Source: Rhodococcus tukisamuensis NBRC 100609 (GTDB lineage Bacteria; Actinomycetota; Actinomycetes; Mycobacteriales; Mycobacteriaceae). Taken from it: a DNA stretch of 64,000 nt. Position numbers and translations under genes: made by a program. The notes below the pieces were generated by a model that was not told the DNA's origin, searched no databases, and worked only from the letters and a program-made list of their open reading frames with translations. The stretch lies in contig NZ_BCXG01000005.1 of assembly GCF_001894985.1 (NCBI RefSeq), positions 62,001-126,000 of the forward strand. Direction: 5' to 3'. Shown here one piece after another: positions 8,278 through 18,832 of this stretch; the first letter of the stretch is position 1, and every line of letters begins with the position of its first letter.

Positions 8278-10608
8278 CTACGCCGCGCTGGTCAGCCGGT
8301 AGACGTCGTAGACGCCCTCGACATTGCGCACCACGTTCAGCACGTGGCCGAGGTGCTTGGGATCGCCCATCTCGAAGGTGAACCTGCTGATTGCGACCCG
8401 GTCACCGGAGGTGGTCACCGAGGCCGAGAGGATGTTCACCTTCTCGTCGGCGAGCGCCTTGGTCACGTCGGAGAGCAGCCGGTGCCGGTCCAGGGCCTCG
8501 ATCTGGATGGCCACCAGGAACACCGACGACGCCGACGGCGCCCACTCCACCTCGATGATCCGCTCGGACTGCTCCTTGAGCGAGGCCGCGTTGGTGCAGT
8601 CCACACGGTGCACGCTCACAGCGCCGCCACGGGTCACGAAACCCATGATCTCGTCGCCCGGTACCGGGGTACAGCACTTCGCCAGCTTGGCGACCGTTCC
8701 CTCGGCCCCGGGCACCAACACCCCGGAGTCGGTGGTCCGACGCGACCTCGTCGGCATCGTCGACGGGGTGGCCCGTTCGGCCAGCTCCTCCTCGACGTCG
8801 CCGACGCCACCGAGGTGCGCGACCAGCCGCTGCACCACGTGCTGCGCCGAGACGTTGTGCTCCCCCACCGCCGCGTACAGCGCGGAGACGTCCAGGTACC
8901 GCAGCTCGTGCGCGATCGCCGACATCGACTCGGCGCTGAGCAGCCGCTGCAACGGCAGGCCCCCGCGCCGCACCTCCTTGGCGATGGCCTCCTTGCCCGC
9001 CTCCAGCGCCTCCTCGCGGCGTTCCTTGGCGAACCACTGCCGGATCTTCGTCTTCGCGCGCGGCGAGACGACGAAGGTCTGCCAGTCCCGGCTGGGCCCG
9101 GCGTTGGCGGCCTTGGAGGTGAACACCTCCACCACCTCGCCGTTCTCCAGCGTCCGTTCCAGCGCGACGAGCCGGCCGTTGACCCGGGCGCCGATACAGC
9201 GGTGCCCGACCTCGGTGTGTACGGCGTACGCAAAGTCCACCGGCGTCGACCCGGCGGGCAGCGTCACCACGTCGCCCTTCGGGGTGAAGACGAAGATCTC
9301 CTTGACCGCCAGGTCGTAGCGCAGCGACTCGAGGAACTCCCCCGGGTCCGCCGCCTCCCGCTGCCAGTCGAGCAGCTGACGCATCCACGCCATGTCGTCG
9401 ACCTCGGCGACGTCATTGGAGTGCTTGCCCTTGGTCTCCTTGTAGCGCCAGTGCGCCGCGATGCCGAACTCGGCGGTGCGATGCATGTCGCGGGTGCGGA
9501 TCTGCACCTCCAGCGGCTTGCCCTCCGGCCCGACGACAGTGGTGTGCAGCGACTGGTAGACGCCGTAGCGGGGCTGGGCGATGTAGTCCTTGAAGCGGCC
9601 CGCCATCGGCTGCCACAGCGAGTGCACCACGCCGACGGCGGCGTAGCAGTCTCGGACCTCGTCGCACAGGATCCGCACGCCGACCAGGTCGTGGATGTCG
9701 TCGAAGTCGCGGCCCTTGACGATCATCTTCTGGTAGATCGACCAGTAGTGCTTGGGCCTGCCCTCGACCACCGCGCTGATCCGGGACGCGGCCAGGGTGG
9801 CGTTGATCTCGGCCCGCACCTTCGCCAGGTAGGTGTCGCGCGACGGCGCCCGGTCCGCGACCAGACGCACGATCTCCTCGTACTTCTTGGGGTGCAGGAT
9901 CGCGAAGGACAGGTCCTCGAGCTCCCACTTGACCGTGGCCATCCCGAGTCGGTGCGCAAGCGGCGCAATAACTTCCAACGTCTCGCGCGCCTTGCGCGCC
10001 TGCTTCTCCGGCGGCAGGAAGCGCATGGTGCGCATGTTGTGCAGCCGGTCGGCGACCTTGATGACGAGCACCCGCGGGTCCCGCGCCATCGCGATGATCA
10101 TCTTGCGAATGGTCTCGCCCTCGGCCGCGCTGCCGAGCACCACCTTGTCCAGCTTGGTGACGCCGTCGACCAGGTGCGCCACCTCGTCACCGAACTCCTC
10201 GGTGAGCTGCTCGAGGCTGTAGCCGGTGTCCTCGACGGTGTCGTGCAGCAGCGCCGCGACCAGCGTCGTGGTGTCCATGCCGAGTTCGGCGAGGATGTTC
10301 GCGACGGCCAGCGGATGCGTGATGTAGGGGTCGCCGGAGCGTCGTTTCTGGCCTTCGTGCCGCTCCTCGGCGACGTCGTAGGCACGCTGCAGGGGCGCCA
10401 GGTTCGCCTTGGGGTACAGGTCGCGATGCACTGCGACCAACGGCTCGAGCACCGGCTTGACCACGGTGTTGCGCTGCGCCGTGATCCGGCGTGCGAGCCG
10501 AGCCCGCACCCGCCGGGACGCCGAGGTGGGCACCGCGGGCGTCGTGCCCTCCGGAGTCGAGCCCTGTCCACCGTTTCCGGACCGCGACCTGTCGAGGTTC
10601 TGGGTCAT
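8278..10608 (-). CDS. relA: bifunctional (p)ppGpp synthetase/hydrolase RelA/SpoT
   Basis: A 776-residue RSH protein that makes ppGpp from GTP and ATP under starvation and degrades it otherwise. Order of domains: HD hydrolase (HDTVEDTG, about 118-125), synthetase with the RFKD loop (the bifunctional form of this motif rather than EXDD) and [11 protein letters not shown] ([10 protein letters not shown]), a conserved cysteine region (KCCTPVPGD) and a C-terminal ACT/RRM. Start at ATG 10608 is preferred over GTG 10617 because GGGAGG lies 8 bases upstream. It is the distal gene of secD-secF-lipoprotein-apt-relA, 70 bases after apt, the same order as Rv2583c-Rv2587c. Confidence 0.97.
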   Translation of the reverse strand: MTQNLDRSRSGNGGQGSTPEGTTPAVPTSASRRVRARLARRITAQRNTVVKPVLEPLVAVHRDLYPKANLAPLQRAYDVAEERHEGQKRRSGDPYITHPLAVANILAELGMDTTTLVAALLHDTVEDTGYSLEQLTEEFGDEVAHLVDGVTKLDKVVLGSAAEGETIRKMIIAMARDPRVLVIKVADRLHNMRTMRFLPPEKQARKARETLEVIAPLAHRLGMATVKWELEDLSFAILHPKKYEEIVRLVADRAPSRDTYLAKVRAEINATLAASRISAVVEGRPKHYWSIYQKMIVKGRDFDDIHDLVGVRILCDEVRDCYAAVGVVHSLWQPMAGRFKDYIAQPRYGVYQSLHTTVVGPEGKPLEVQIRTRDMHRTAEFGIAAHWRYKETKGKHSNDVAEVDDMAWMRQLLDWQREAADPGEFLESLRYDLAVKEIFVFTPKGDVVTLPAGSTPVDFAYAVHTEVGHRCIGARVNGRLVALERTLENGEVVEVFTSKAANAGPSRDWQTFVVSPRAKTKIRQWFAKERREEALEAGKEAIAKEVRRGGLPLQRLLSAESMSAIAHELRYLDVSALYAAVGEHNVSAQHVVQRLVAHLGGVGDVEEELAERATPSTMPTRSRRTTDSGVLVPGAEGTVAKLAKCCTPVPGDEIMGFVTRGGAVSVHRVDCTNAASLKEQSERIIEVEWAPSASSVFLVAIQIEALDRHRLLSDVTKALADEKVNILSASVTTSGDRVAISRFTFEMGDPKHLGHVLNVVRNVEGVYDVYRLTSAA

Positions 10609-10678
10609 CTCCGTCACCTCCCACCGAATCGGTCGTGCACTACTGGCCGCGCAACGCTGCCAGCGACAACTTTAGTCC

Positions 10679-11239
10679 TCAGACCCGCAGCAGCGATGTG
10701 AGCGGGTACTCGGCGAGCCGGTCCCGGCCGGCGAGCGCCTCGATCTCGAGGACGACGGCGACACCCACCACCGTGGCGCCCGCCGAGGCGAGCAGTTCGG
10801 CTGTGGCGCGGAGCGTTCCGCCGGTGGCCAGGACGTCGTCGATGACGAGCACCCGCCGGCCCCGCAGGTCGACGCCGTCGGCGGGCACCTCCAGCGTCGC
10901 CGAGCCGTACTCGAGGTCGTAGGACTGACTGAGCACCGGCGGCGGCAGCTTGCCGGCCTTGCGGACCGCCAGCACGCCCGCGTCGAGGGCCAGCGCGACC
11001 CCCGCACCCAGCAGGAAGCCCCGGGCGTCGATGCCGGCAACCAGGTCCGCGTCGCCGCCGATGGCCACCAGGGCGTCGACGATGTCGCGAAAAGCCTTCG
11101 CATCGGCGAAAACCGGGGTCAGGTCGGCGAAACGCACACCGGGCTCCGGGAAGTCGTCGGCCCACCGGGTCAGGCGGGCGACGTCCGCGGAAGCGGACTC
11201 GAGGGACGGGACTGCGTGCGGGGACGGATCGGTACTCAC
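10679..11239 (-). CDS. apt: adenine phosphoribosyltransferase
   Basis: A 186-residue cytoplasmic purine-salvage enzyme converting adenine and PRPP to AMP. The PRPP loop VLVIDDVLATGGT is present (about 130-142), along with FADLTPVFAD and GIDARGFLLG typical of Apt. GTG at 11239 is chosen since it forms a GTGA overlap with the upstream lipoprotein stop and begins where homology begins; longer in-frame extensions would be antisense-like filler. It lies upstream of relA in the same operon, linking salvage to ppGpp control. Confidence 0.94.
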   Translation of the reverse strand: MSTDPSPHAVPSLESASADVARLTRWADDFPEPGVRFADLTPVFADAKAFRDIVDALVAIGGDADLVAGIDARGFLLGAGVALALDAGVLAVRKAGKLPPPVLSQSYDLEYGSATLEVPADGVDLRGRRVLVIDDVLATGGTLRATAELLASAGATVVGVAVVLEIEALAGRDRLAEYPLTSLLRV

Positions 11240-12945
11240 CTGAGCAGTATCCACCTGTCCATGTTCCAGCCCGCACCTGCGGCCGTCGGATTCGGCACCG
11301 CGGCGTGCATGCCGTCCGCGAACGCCGTGGTCCGCGGCTCGTTGAACAGCGGGATCGACGGCATCTCCGACCACAGGATGTTCTCGGCCTCGGTCGCCAG
11401 CCCCAGCTGACGGTCGTAGCCCGTCTCGACGGCGAGCTTACCGGCGATCTCGGTGACCCGGCCGTTGCGGAACTGCCCGAAGTTGCTGCCCTCGCCCTCC
11501 GCCAGCGAGTACGCGGGCGGCACCAGGGAGTCGGCGCCCGCCGCACCCTGCGCGGACGCGGTCCCGCCGAGCACGGCGTCGACCTTCCCGGCGGCCAACG
11601 CGGACGGGGTGAAGTCAGCAGATCCGTTGTCCTGCACGGTGATCCCGGCAGGAGAACATGCCGCCGCGATCGCGGCAACGGTGGCGGCACGCCGGGCGTC
11701 GGGCGCCAGGTAGCCCACTCGCACCGTGATCGGACCCTGCCCGGACGCGGAAAGTGCCGCGCTGGCTGCGCCGGTGTCCGCCCGCAGGTAGCGGTCCCCC
11801 GCGACCGCGGCCACCGGCGGGTACAGCAGCGTGTCCGCCTGCACGATCCGGGAGTTCAGCACGCCGGACCCGAGGCCGGACTGCGGGGCGTAGCCCGGGT
11901 GGCCGAGCGTGTCGAAAAGCTGCTGGCGCGGCACACACGAGGCGAGCGCCCGCCGTGCATCGGCCGAGCCGAGCACGCCGCCGGTGGCCAGCACCAGCTG
12001 CTCGCTGCTACGCGACGGCTCGTGGACGGTGCTGAAACCCTTGCCCGGATCGAACCCGTCGATCGAACCCGCGCCGACGTCGAGCACGTCGACGTCGCCG
12101 GAGGCCATCTTCTCCTCCAGGTCGACACCCTTGGGCCACACCACGATCCGATCGGTGGCGGGCCTGTTCCCCCACCACTTGTCGTTCGCGACGAGAACCA
12201 GTCCGTCCTCGGCCGAGTACGACTGCGCCCGGTACGGACCGGCCGACGGGAACACCGCCGGGTCGAGCTCGCCCTCGGTGAGGTTCCAACCGGTGTTCCA
12301 GAACGCGGCGACCCGCGCGGCCGCCGCGGTGTCCTCGCCCTGCAACGCCGTCACCACGTCGGGGACGCCCGCGGCCCGCGCGGCCACGTGCGCGGGCATC
12401 AGCTCGGTGGCGCCGAACAGCGCCCGCCACTCGGCGAACGCCCGCCCAGGCCGGAACACCACGGTGGCGTCCTTGGTCCCGGGCCGGCACTCGACGCGGT
12501 CGATGTCCGAGTAGCCGGCCCGGGAGGCCGCGTGGAACAGCGGCGCCTGGTCGGGGCCGGTGAACCGGCCGCTGCCGGCCGCCCAGGCCAGAACCAGGTC
12601 GTCGCAGGTCACGGGCACGCCGTCGGAGTACACCGCGTTGGGGTTGACCTTGTAGAGCAGGCTCAACCCGTCGCCCGGTTGGGCGGTGACGGTGCCGACG
12701 TCACCGTCGGCGAGGGCGCGGCCCTCGGGGCCGAGGTAACTCAGCCCCGGGAGCACCCGCGCGAACGCCTGGCGGGCACCCGACGCGGCACCGTCCACCG
12801 TGTTCGCGTTGTACGTGGTGAGCACGTTGTCGATGGCGTAGCCGATGGACGGGACCTGGTCCTCGCCCTTCGAACAACCGGCTGCCGTCGCGACAAGTGC
12901 GATCGCGACGACGCCGGCGACGCCGATCCGTCTACGCCTGCTCAT
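11236..12945 (-). CDS. family 5 solute-binding lipoprotein (dipeptide/oligopeptide-binding-like)
   Basis: A 569-residue lipoprotein: signal with basic MSRRRR, hydrophobic core and ATAAGC lipobox (cysteine about 20), then an SBP_bac_5 fold with KVNPNAVYSDGVPVTCDDL, the usual family hallmark where substrate-binding lobes begin. It corresponds to Rv2585c in position. No permease or ATPase genes are nearby, so whether it serves an ABC importer or has another role beside SecDF is open. It begins one base after the secF stop (TGAGATG) and its own stop overlaps apt by 4 bases. Confidence 0.88.
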   Translation of the reverse strand: MSRRRRIGVAGVVAIALVATAAGCSKGEDQVPSIGYAIDNVLTTYNANTVDGAASGARQAFARVLPGLSYLGPEGRALADGDVGTVTAQPGDGLSLLYKVNPNAVYSDGVPVTCDDLVLAWAAGSGRFTGPDQAPLFHAASRAGYSDIDRVECRPGTKDATVVFRPGRAFAEWRALFGATELMPAHVAARAAGVPDVVTALQGEDTAAAARVAAFWNTGWNLTEGELDPAVFPSAGPYRAQSYSAEDGLVLVANDKWWGNRPATDRIVVWPKGVDLEEKMASGDVDVLDVGAGSIDGFDPGKGFSTVHEPSRSSEQLVLATGGVLGSADARRALASCVPRQQLFDTLGHPGYAPQSGLGSGVLNSRIVQADTLLYPPVAAVAGDRYLRADTGAASAALSASGQGPITVRVGYLAPDARRAATVAAIAAACSPAGITVQDNGSADFTPSALAAGKVDAVLGGTASAQGAAGADSLVPPAYSLAEGEGSNFGQFRNGRVTEIAGKLAVETGYDRQLGLATEAENILWSEMPSIPLFNEPRTTAFADGMHAAVPNPTAAGAGWNMDRWILLR

Positions 12946-12946
12946 C

Positions 12947-14116
12947 TCAGTGCCTCTTCTTGTTGCGCTTCCCTGTCGGCCGAGATCCCGGCTGCGGTGC
13001 TTCCGCGGTCCGTCGCGGGGACGACACCGAGCCTGCCAGGGCCGCGGTCGAGGTCCCGGCCGCCGCGCCCGCCCGCTCGGCGCGCCGGGCCAGCACCTTC
13101 TTGGTGTGAGCGGCCACAGGTCCCCAACGCTCCTTGATCGACACCAGCATCGGGGTGGCGAAGAAGATCGAGGACACGGCACCGACGATGATGCCCACCA
13201 GCTGCACCACCGCGAGGTCCTTGAGGGTGCCCACACCCAGCAGGCCGACCGCGACCACCAGCAGGCCGATCACCGGCAGGACCGAGATCACCGTGGTGTT
13301 GATCGAACGCATCAGCGTCTGGTTCACCGCGAGGTTCGCCTGTTCGGCGTAGGTGCGGCGGGTCAGGTGCAGGATGCCCCGGGTGTTCTCCTCGACCTTG
13401 TCGAACACCACGACGGTGTCGTACAGCGAGAAGCCGAGAATGGTCAGGAAACCGATCACCGTCGCCGGCGTGACCTCCAGCCCGATGAGCGAGTACACGC
13501 CCGCGGTGACGACCATGTCGAAGAACAGCGCGACCAGTCCCGCGGTCGCCATGTCGCGCTCGAACCTGATCGCGATGTAGATGCCGACGATCACCAGGAA
13601 CACCGCCAGCGCGATCAGCGCCTTCTTGGTGATCTGGCTGCCCCAGGTCTCGCTGACGTCCGCGACAGAGATCGCGTTCTTGCTCGGGACGCCGTCCTTG
13701 TCCTCCGGTTGGAAGGTGTCGTACAGCGCGTTCTGCAGCGAGGCCACCTGGCTGATGTCCAGCGCCTCGGACCGGATCTGGATGGTCGCGGCGTCACCCG
13801 AACCGACGGTCTGCACCGAGACCGGTTCCATGCCGAGCGTGTCCGTGTAGACCGCCTCGACCTGTTCGGTGGTGACGTTGTCGGCCGCGGGGAACTGGAT
13901 TCGCGATCCACCCTCGAAGTCGATGCCCAGCGTGAACCCGCGGAAGACGATGCTGGCCATGGAGATCAGCACGATGACGCTGATGATGGCGTAGTACATC
14001 TTGCGCTTGCCGACGATCTCGAAGGCGCCGGTGCCGGTGTACAGCCGGGACAGCAGCCCGTGCTTGGGCAGGTCGGCCTGGTCCTCGGGGGCCAGGTCCT
14101 CGGTTGAGTTGGTCAC
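12947..14116 (-). CDS. secF: protein translocase subunit SecF
   Basis: A 389-residue inner-membrane protein that works with SecD to use the proton gradient to pull exported proteins across after SecYEG/SecA. It has the SecF motif GIDFEGGSRIQF after the first transmembrane helix (about 45-80), and five further hydrophobic segments with the conserved GFSLYDTVVVFDKVEENTR. The C-terminal 60 residues are a basic, proline/alanine-rich cytoplasmic tail. GTG at 14116 is the start supported by homology, 4 bases after secD. It is followed at once by the lipoprotein gene. Confidence 0.96.
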   Translation of the reverse strand: MTNSTEDLAPEDQADLPKHGLLSRLYTGTGAFEIVGKRKMYYAIISVIVLISMASIVFRGFTLGIDFEGGSRIQFPAADNVTTEQVEAVYTDTLGMEPVSVQTVGSGDAATIQIRSEALDISQVASLQNALYDTFQPEDKDGVPSKNAISVADVSETWGSQITKKALIALAVFLVIVGIYIAIRFERDMATAGLVALFFDMVVTAGVYSLIGLEVTPATVIGFLTILGFSLYDTVVVFDKVEENTRGILHLTRRTYAEQANLAVNQTLMRSINTTVISVLPVIGLLVVAVGLLGVGTLKDLAVVQLVGIIVGAVSSIFFATPMLVSIKERWGPVAAHTKKVLARRAERAGAAAGTSTAALAGSVSSPRRTAEAPQPGSRPTGKRNKKRH

Positions 14117-14120
14117 TGTC

Positions 14121-15848
14121 TCAGGCCTCCTTCGCCTGCGCACCGACGGCGTTGTGCACCGAGGTGGCGGCGGTCTTGCGTTCGCGGGCAACCTGCTGGA
14201 CGGCACCGAGGCCGTTGACGCTCGGCTTCGACCAGAAGTCGGACTTCGAGGCCAGGTGAACCAGCGGATGGGTGACCAGGAACACCACGAGCACGTCGAG
14301 GATGGTCGTCAGGCCGAGGGTGAACGCGAAGCCGCGCACCTGCCCGACCGCGAGGATGTACAGAACCGCGGCGGCGATGAAGCTGACCGCGTTGCCGGAC
14401 AGGATCGTCCGGCGGGCGCGTGCCCAACCGCGCGGCACGGCGGACCGGAAGCTGCGACCCTCCCGCATCTCGTCCTTGATCCGCTCGAAGTAGACGACGA
14501 ACGAGTCGGCCGTCATGCCGATACCGATGATCAGACCGGCGATTCCGGCGAGGTCGAGGGTGAATCCGATGTACCGGCCCAGCAGCACCAGGATCGCGTA
14601 CACGAGGACGCCGGAGAGCACCAGCGACAGCGCGGTGAGGACACCGAGCATGCGGTAGTAGATGAGGCAGTACAGCAGCACCAGGATCAGGCCCACCAGA
14701 CCGGCGATCAGGCCGGCCTGCAGCGACGCCAGACCCAGTGTCGCCGAGACCGTTTCGGCCTCGGAGGCCGAGAAGGACAGCGGCAGCGAGCCGTACTTGA
14801 GGGTGTTTGCGAGTTCCTTGGCGCCGGCGGCCGTGAAGTCACCGGTGATCGAGGTGGCGCTGCCCGCGGGGGTGGCACCCTGCACGACGGGCGCGCTGAC
14901 CACCTTCGAGTCGAGGGTGAACGCAGCCTGCTTGCCGATGTTGGCGGCGGTGAACTGCGCCCACGTGGTGCTGCCGTCGGACTTGAAGGTCAGGCTGACC
15001 TCGTGGCGCGCCTGCTGCGAGTTGAACGCGGACGTGGCGTCGGCGATCTCCTGGCCGTCGATGATGCTCGGCCCCAGCAGGTAGACGGTGGTGCCGTCGG
15101 TCGAGCAGGCCACGAGCGGCAGCGTCGGGTCGTCGTTGCCCTGCAGCGGGTCGGCCGCGTTGCAGTCGAGGGTCGCCATGGCCTGCTGCTGGACCGCGGG
15201 ATCGGTACTCTGCCGGGTCTTCTTCGCCTCGGCGATCTCGGCGGCCGCCTGGTCCGCCGTCGACAGGTCACCGCTCGGCGGCGCCGGGGCGGTGGTGGGC
15301 TCGGGCGCCGGCGCGGGGGCCGGTTCCTGCGCCGGGAACGGACGGTTCTGCGGAGCGGGAGCGCCTTCCGGAGCCGGGGCACCCTCGGGGGCGGGGGCAC
15401 CTTCCGGGGCAGGAGCGCCTGCCGGGGCCGGGGTCTGGGTGACCGGCACCTGGGCCTTCGCGTTCGACGAGACCTGCGAACCGAGCACCGGCCGGATGTA
15501 CAGACGCGCGGTCTGCCCCAGCGTGCGGGCCTGCGAGCTGTCGTCTCCGGGGACCGTGATCACCAGGTTGTCACCGTCGATCACCACCTCGGACCCGGAC
15601 ACACCGAGACCGTTGACGCGGGTCTCGATGATCTCCTGGGCGCGACGCAGCGAGTCCTGGCTCGGCTGGCTGCCGTCCGGCGTGCGCGCGGTCAGCGTGA
15701 CACGGGTGCCACCCTGCAGGTCGATGCCGAGCTTCGGCGTCGGGGACTTGTCACCCGTGAAGAAGACGAGCGCGTACAGCACGGCAACGATCAGCCCGAA
15801 TATCACGAGCGAACGCGCTGGTCGTACGGCTCCAGTAGAAGGTGCCAC
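14121..15848 (-). CDS. secD: protein translocase subunit SecD
   Basis: A 575-residue membrane protein, partner of SecF. The first helix (about 13-31) is followed by the [14 protein letters not shown] motif and a large extracytoplasmic P1 domain, then five membrane segments with [23 protein letters not shown]. Within P1 (about 138-195) is a low-complexity APAPEG/PAP insertion of roughly 60 residues that is not part of the minimal SecD fold. GTG start at 15848 has AGGAGA about 11 bases upstream. Unlike M. tuberculosis, a hairpin lies between yajC and secD, so secDF may also have its own promoter. Confidence 0.96.
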   Translation of the reverse strand: MAPSTGAVRPARSLVIFGLIVAVLYALVFFTGDKSPTPKLGIDLQGGTRVTLTARTPDGSQPSQDSLRRAQEIIETRVNGLGVSGSEVVIDGDNLVITVPGDDSSQARTLGQTARLYIRPVLGSQVSSNAKAQVPVTQTPAPAGAPAPEGAPAPEGAPAPEGAPAPQNRPFPAQEPAPAPAPEPTTAPAPPSGDLSTADQAAAEIAEAKKTRQSTDPAVQQQAMATLDCNAADPLQGNDDPTLPLVACSTDGTTVYLLGPSIIDGQEIADATSAFNSQQARHEVSLTFKSDGSTTWAQFTAANIGKQAAFTLDSKVVSAPVVQGATPAGSATSITGDFTAAGAKELANTLKYGSLPLSFSASEAETVSATLGLASLQAGLIAGLVGLILVLLYCLIYYRMLGVLTALSLVLSGVLVYAILVLLGRYIGFTLDLAGIAGLIIGIGMTADSFVVYFERIKDEMREGRSFRSAVPRGWARARRTILSGNAVSFIAAAVLYILAVGQVRGFAFTLGLTTILDVLVVFLVTHPLVHLASKSDFWSKPSVNGLGAVQQVARERKTAATSVHNAVGAQAKEA

Positions 15849-15940
15849 GATCCGTAGTTCTCCTAGAAGTGCGTATGAGGTGCGTCGGTGTGCGCCGACA
15901 CGGGCCGCGTCCGAAGGGGCGAACTCCCGCCCAGACGCGA

Positions 15941-15970
15941 CCGCTGCCGAGCGAGGGCACTCGGCAGCGG
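15941..15970 (-). terminator. hairpin terminator downstream of yajC
   Basis: CCGCTGCCGAG at 15941-15951 pairs perfectly with 15960-15970 around an 8-base loop, 13 bases past the yajC stop. It may reduce read-through from yajC into secD. Confidence 0.55.
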
Positions 15971-15982
15971 AAACGGTCTAGC

Positions 15983-16357
15983 TCACTCCTTGTCGAGGCG
16001 ACGCTGGGTCTCCTCGGGGGTTTCCTCGCTCGCCGCGTCGGCATCCGTTGCGGTGGTGTCCTCGTCGAGGTCGTCGGCATCGAGGTCGTCGACCTGGTCC
16101 TCGTCGTCGACGATCAGCTCGCGGACAACCAGCCGCGACCACGTGGTCACGACGCCGGGGGCGATCTCCAGCTCGACGGTGGTGTCACCGAGGCCGACAA
16201 CGGTCCCGTGCAGCCCGGAGGTGGTGAGGACACGGTTGCCGACGGTCAGCGAGTCCTGCAGCTCGGCAGTCTTCGCCATTTCCTTCTTCTGGCGGCGGAT
16301 GCCGAGGAACATCGGCACGAGCAGGGCGAGAATAAGGAGCGGAAACAGCAGTTCCAT
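15983..16357 (-). CDS. yajC: preprotein translocase subunit YajC
   Basis: A 124-residue protein with a single N-terminal membrane helix (about 3-20), the RRQKKEM junction and the family core NRVLTTSGLHGTVVGLGD..VELEIAPGV. The C-terminal 45 residues are strongly acidic. YajC associates with SecDF and assists late export steps. It lies upstream of secD on the same strand, separated by 134 bases containing a hairpin. Confidence 0.93.
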   Translation of the reverse strand: MELLFPLLILALLVPMFLGIRRQKKEMAKTAELQDSLTVGNRVLTTSGLHGTVVGLGDTTVELEIAPGVVTTWSRLVVRELIVDDEDQVDDLDADDLDEDTTATDADAASEETPEETQRRLDKE

Positions 16358-16386
16358 TGTTGAAGTCAGTCCTAAAAGGTTGTCCG

Positions 16387-16414
16387 TGCGACCGGTCCGG
16401 GTCGGACCGTCGCA
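16387..16414 (-). terminator. hairpin terminator after the ruvCAB operon
   Basis: TGCGA plus CGGTCCG (16387-16399, one bulged C) pairs with CGGACCG plus TCGCA (16403-16414) around a GGT loop. It starts 16 bases beyond the ruvB stop. Confidence 0.6.
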
Positions 16415-16430
16415 GTACCCCAGTGTGCCA

Positions 16431-17531
16431 CTAGTCCAGCAAACCCTGCGGAGGTTCGTTCACACGGACTTCGATACCGCCGGCGGCCGCGTCCGGGGGC
16501 GGCGTCAACCCGAGCTGCTGCCAGGCGGCGGCGGTGGCGACGCGCCCACGCGGCGTCCGCGCGATCATGCCGGCGCGGACCAGGAACGGCTCGCAGACCT
16601 CCTCGACGGTGCTCGGTTCCTCCCCCACCGCGACGGCCAGCGTCGACACGCCCACCGGGCCGCCGCCGAAGCTGCGGATCAGCGCGCTGAGCACCGCGCG
16701 GTCCAGGCGGTCCAGGCCCAGCTGGTCCACGTCGTAGACGGCCAGCGCCGCATCCGCGATCTCCCGGGTGATCACGCCGTCGGCACGGACCTCCGCGAAG
16801 TCGCGGACCCGTCGCAGCAACCGGTTCGCAATACGCGGCGTGCCGCGGGAGCGTCGGGCGATCTCGGCGCCGGCGTCGCCGCCGAGCTGCACACCCAGGA
16901 TCCCGGCCGAGCGCATCAGGATGCGCTGCAGCTCCGGCGGGTCGTAGAAGTCCATGTGCGCGGTGAAGCCGAAGCGGTCCCGCAGCGGCCCGGTCAGCGC
17001 CCCGGACCGGGTGGTCGCGCCGACCAGGGTGAACGGCGCGACCTCCAGGGGAATCGAGGTGGCACCGGGGCCCTTGCCGACGACGACGTCGACCCGGAAG
17101 TCCTCCATCGCCAGGTACAGCATCTCCTCTGCGGGCCGGGCGATCCGGTGGATCTCGTCGATGAACAGCACGTCGCCCTCGACCAGGTTGCTCAGCATCG
17201 CCGCGAGGTCACCCGCGCGTTCGAGTGCGGGCCCCGAGGTCAACCGCAGCGACGAGCCGAGCTCGGTCGCGACGATCATTGCCATGCTGGTCTTGCCCAG
17301 GCCGGGCGGACCCGAGAGCAGGATGTGGTCGGGCGTGCCGCCGCGCAGCTTGGCTCCGGTCAGCACCAACTGCAGCTGTTCGCGCACCCGCGGCTGACCG
17401 ATGAAGTCGTCGAGGGAGGTGGGCCGCAGGCTGGCCTCGATGTCGACGTCGCCGGCCACCAGGCTGGCCGCGACGGCCGACTCCCCGTCTTCGAAACCGG
17501 TGCCGTCGAATCCGTTGCCGGGCATGGTCAT
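16431..17531 (-). CDS. ruvB: Holliday junction branch migration DNA helicase RuvB
   Basis: A 366-residue AAA+ ATPase that drives branch migration as hexamers on RuvA-bound junctions. Walker A is [11 protein letters not shown], Walker [10 protein letters not shown], followed by sensor 1 GATTRSG and the arginine-finger region PLRDRFG. A winged-helix DNA-binding domain forms the C-terminus. It is the last gene of ruvC-ruvA-ruvB; its ATG overlaps the ruvA stop by 4 bases. Confidence 0.97.
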   Translation of the reverse strand: MTMPGNGFDGTGFEDGESAVAASLVAGDVDIEASLRPTSLDDFIGQPRVREQLQLVLTGAKLRGGTPDHILLSGPPGLGKTSMAMIVATELGSSLRLTSGPALERAGDLAAMLSNLVEGDVLFIDEIHRIARPAEEMLYLAMEDFRVDVVVGKGPGATSIPLEVAPFTLVGATTRSGALTGPLRDRFGFTAHMDFYDPPELQRILMRSAGILGVQLGGDAGAEIARRSRGTPRIANRLLRRVRDFAEVRADGVITREIADAALAVYDVDQLGLDRLDRAVLSALIRSFGGGPVGVSTLAVAVGEEPSTVEEVCEPFLVRAGMIARTPRGRVATAAAWQQLGLTPPPDAAAGGIEVRVNEPPQGLLD

Positions 17532-18136
17532 CGGGTCTTACCGAGGAGGCCGAGCGCCGAGCGCAACGCGGTGGAGGTGTCCGCTGCGGGGTCCGCGGCG
17601 AGCACCGAGTCGGTGGCCGGCTCGGCCTGCTTGAGGGGGAAGCCGAGTCCCACCAGGGCCTCGACGATCTGCTCGCGGACCAGGCCCGGTACGACGCCCG
17701 CTGCCCCGCCGAGGTGCGGGTCCGCGGCGGTGGGGACGGCCTCGACCTTGTCCCGGAGTTCGACGACCATCCGCTCGGCCCCGCGCTTGCCGATGCCCGG
17801 CACCCGGGTCAGCGCGGTGACGTTGCCCTCGGCGAGCGCCTTGCGCAACGCGACCGGCTCGAGCACGGCCAACGTGGCCATCGCCAGTCGCGGGCCCACC
17901 CCGGACACGGTCTGCAGCAGACCGAACAGGTCCCGCGACTCGGTGTCGTGGAAGCCGTACAGCGTCATCGAGTCCTCGCGGACGATCATCGCGGTCACCA
18001 GGCGCACGTCGGCGCCGCGGGTGAGCGTGGACAGCGTCGCCGGGGTGGCGTTGAGCCGGTAGCCGACGCCGGCGGCCTCGAGCACCACGTGGTCGAGTGC
18101 GATCTCGAGCACCTCACCGCGAACGGAGGCGATCAT
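17528..18136 (-). CDS. ruvA: Holliday junction DNA-binding protein RuvA
   Basis: A 202-residue protein with the N-terminal OB fold ([20 protein letters not shown]), two helix-hairpin-helix motifs ([14 protein letters not shown] and [14 protein letters not shown]) and a C-terminal RuvB-contacting domain (about 150-202). It binds four-way junctions as a tetramer and loads RuvB. ATG at 18136 overlaps the ruvC stop as ATGA and its own stop overlaps ruvB the same way. Confidence 0.96.
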   Translation of the reverse strand: MIASVRGEVLEIALDHVVLEAAGVGYRLNATPATLSTLTRGADVRLVTAMIVREDSMTLYGFHDTESRDLFGLLQTVSGVGPRLAMATLAVLEPVALRKALAEGNVTALTRVPGIGKRGAERMVVELRDKVEAVPTAADPHLGGAAGVVPGLVREQIVEALVGLGFPLKQAEPATDSVLAADPAADTSTALRSALGLLGKTR

Positions 18137-18717
18137 CGGGTACCTGCCTTCTTGAGCCTGGACTTGGTGACTTCCGCGAGTTTCGCCTCGTACCGCAGCC
18201 GCTGCTGCGCCGCGGCCTCCTCGGCCTGCGCCATCCGGGCCATCATCGGGGCCCGCCAGCAGTGGCAGATGGCCAGCGCGAGCGCGTCGGCCGCATCCGC
18301 CGGTTTGGGCGCGACCGAGAGGCCGAGAATCTTGGTCACCATCGCGGTGACCTGCTTCTTGTCCGCGGCGCCGTTGCCGGTGACGGCGGACTTCACCTGG
18401 CTCGGCGTGTGGAAACAGACGTCGATGCCGCGGCGGGCCGCGGCCAGCGCCACCACCCCGCCGGCCTGCGCGGTGGCCATCGCGGTGCGCACGTTGTGCT
18501 GGGAGAACACCCGCTCCACGGCGACCACGGTCGGCCGGTGCAGGTCGAGCCACTGCTCGGCGGCGTCCGAGATGCGCAGCAGCCGCAGGGCCAGGTCCAT
18601 CTCGGGTGGGGTCCGGACCACGTCGACGGCGACGGGCGTGACCGTCCGGCCGCGGCCGGAGTCGACCACCCCGAAACCACACCGGGTCAGCCCGGGGTCG
18701 ACTCCCAGGACGCGCAT
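18133..18717 (-). CDS. ruvC: crossover junction endodeoxyribonuclease RuvC
   Basis: A 194-residue Holliday junction resolvase. Acidic catalytic residues appear in [10 protein letters not shown] (Asp7), VAVERVF (Glu about 68) and [13 protein letters not shown] (two Asp, about 140-143), matching the E. coli active-site tetrad. The start at 18717 has AGAGGTGGG just upstream. It leads the ruvCAB operon and lies 115 bases downstream of the yebC stop and its terminator. Confidence 0.96.
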   Translation of the reverse strand: MRVLGVDPGLTRCGFGVVDSGRGRTVTPVAVDVVRTPPEMDLALRLLRISDAAEQWLDLHRPTVVAVERVFSQHNVRTAMATAQAGGVVALAAARRGIDVCFHTPSQVKSAVTGNGAADKKQVTAMVTKILGLSVAPKPADAADALALAICHCWRAPMMARMAQAEEAAAQQRLRYEAKLAEVTKSRLKKAGTR

Positions 18718-18796
18718 GAACCCACCTCTCGACACAATTGCGAACAGCTGTTCGAGAGTATAGATCGGGGGTCCGACAGGTCGGTAGACCAACACG

Positions 18797-18828
18797 CGGT
18801 CGCGTCGGCCCGCAGGCCGACGCGACCG
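18797..18828 (-). terminator. strong hairpin terminator after yebC
   Basis: A perfect 14-base-pair stem (18797-18810 with 18815-18828) closes a 4-base CGCA loop, 4 bases past the yebC stop codon. Confidence 0.75.
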
Positions 18829-18832
18829 GCGG

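Noticed and set aside
8236-10701. Very long plus-strand open frame antisense to relA
   Set aside because: It mirrors relA codons, is rich in His/Arg/Gly as expected of GC-rich antisense frames, and shows no domain; relA is unambiguous.
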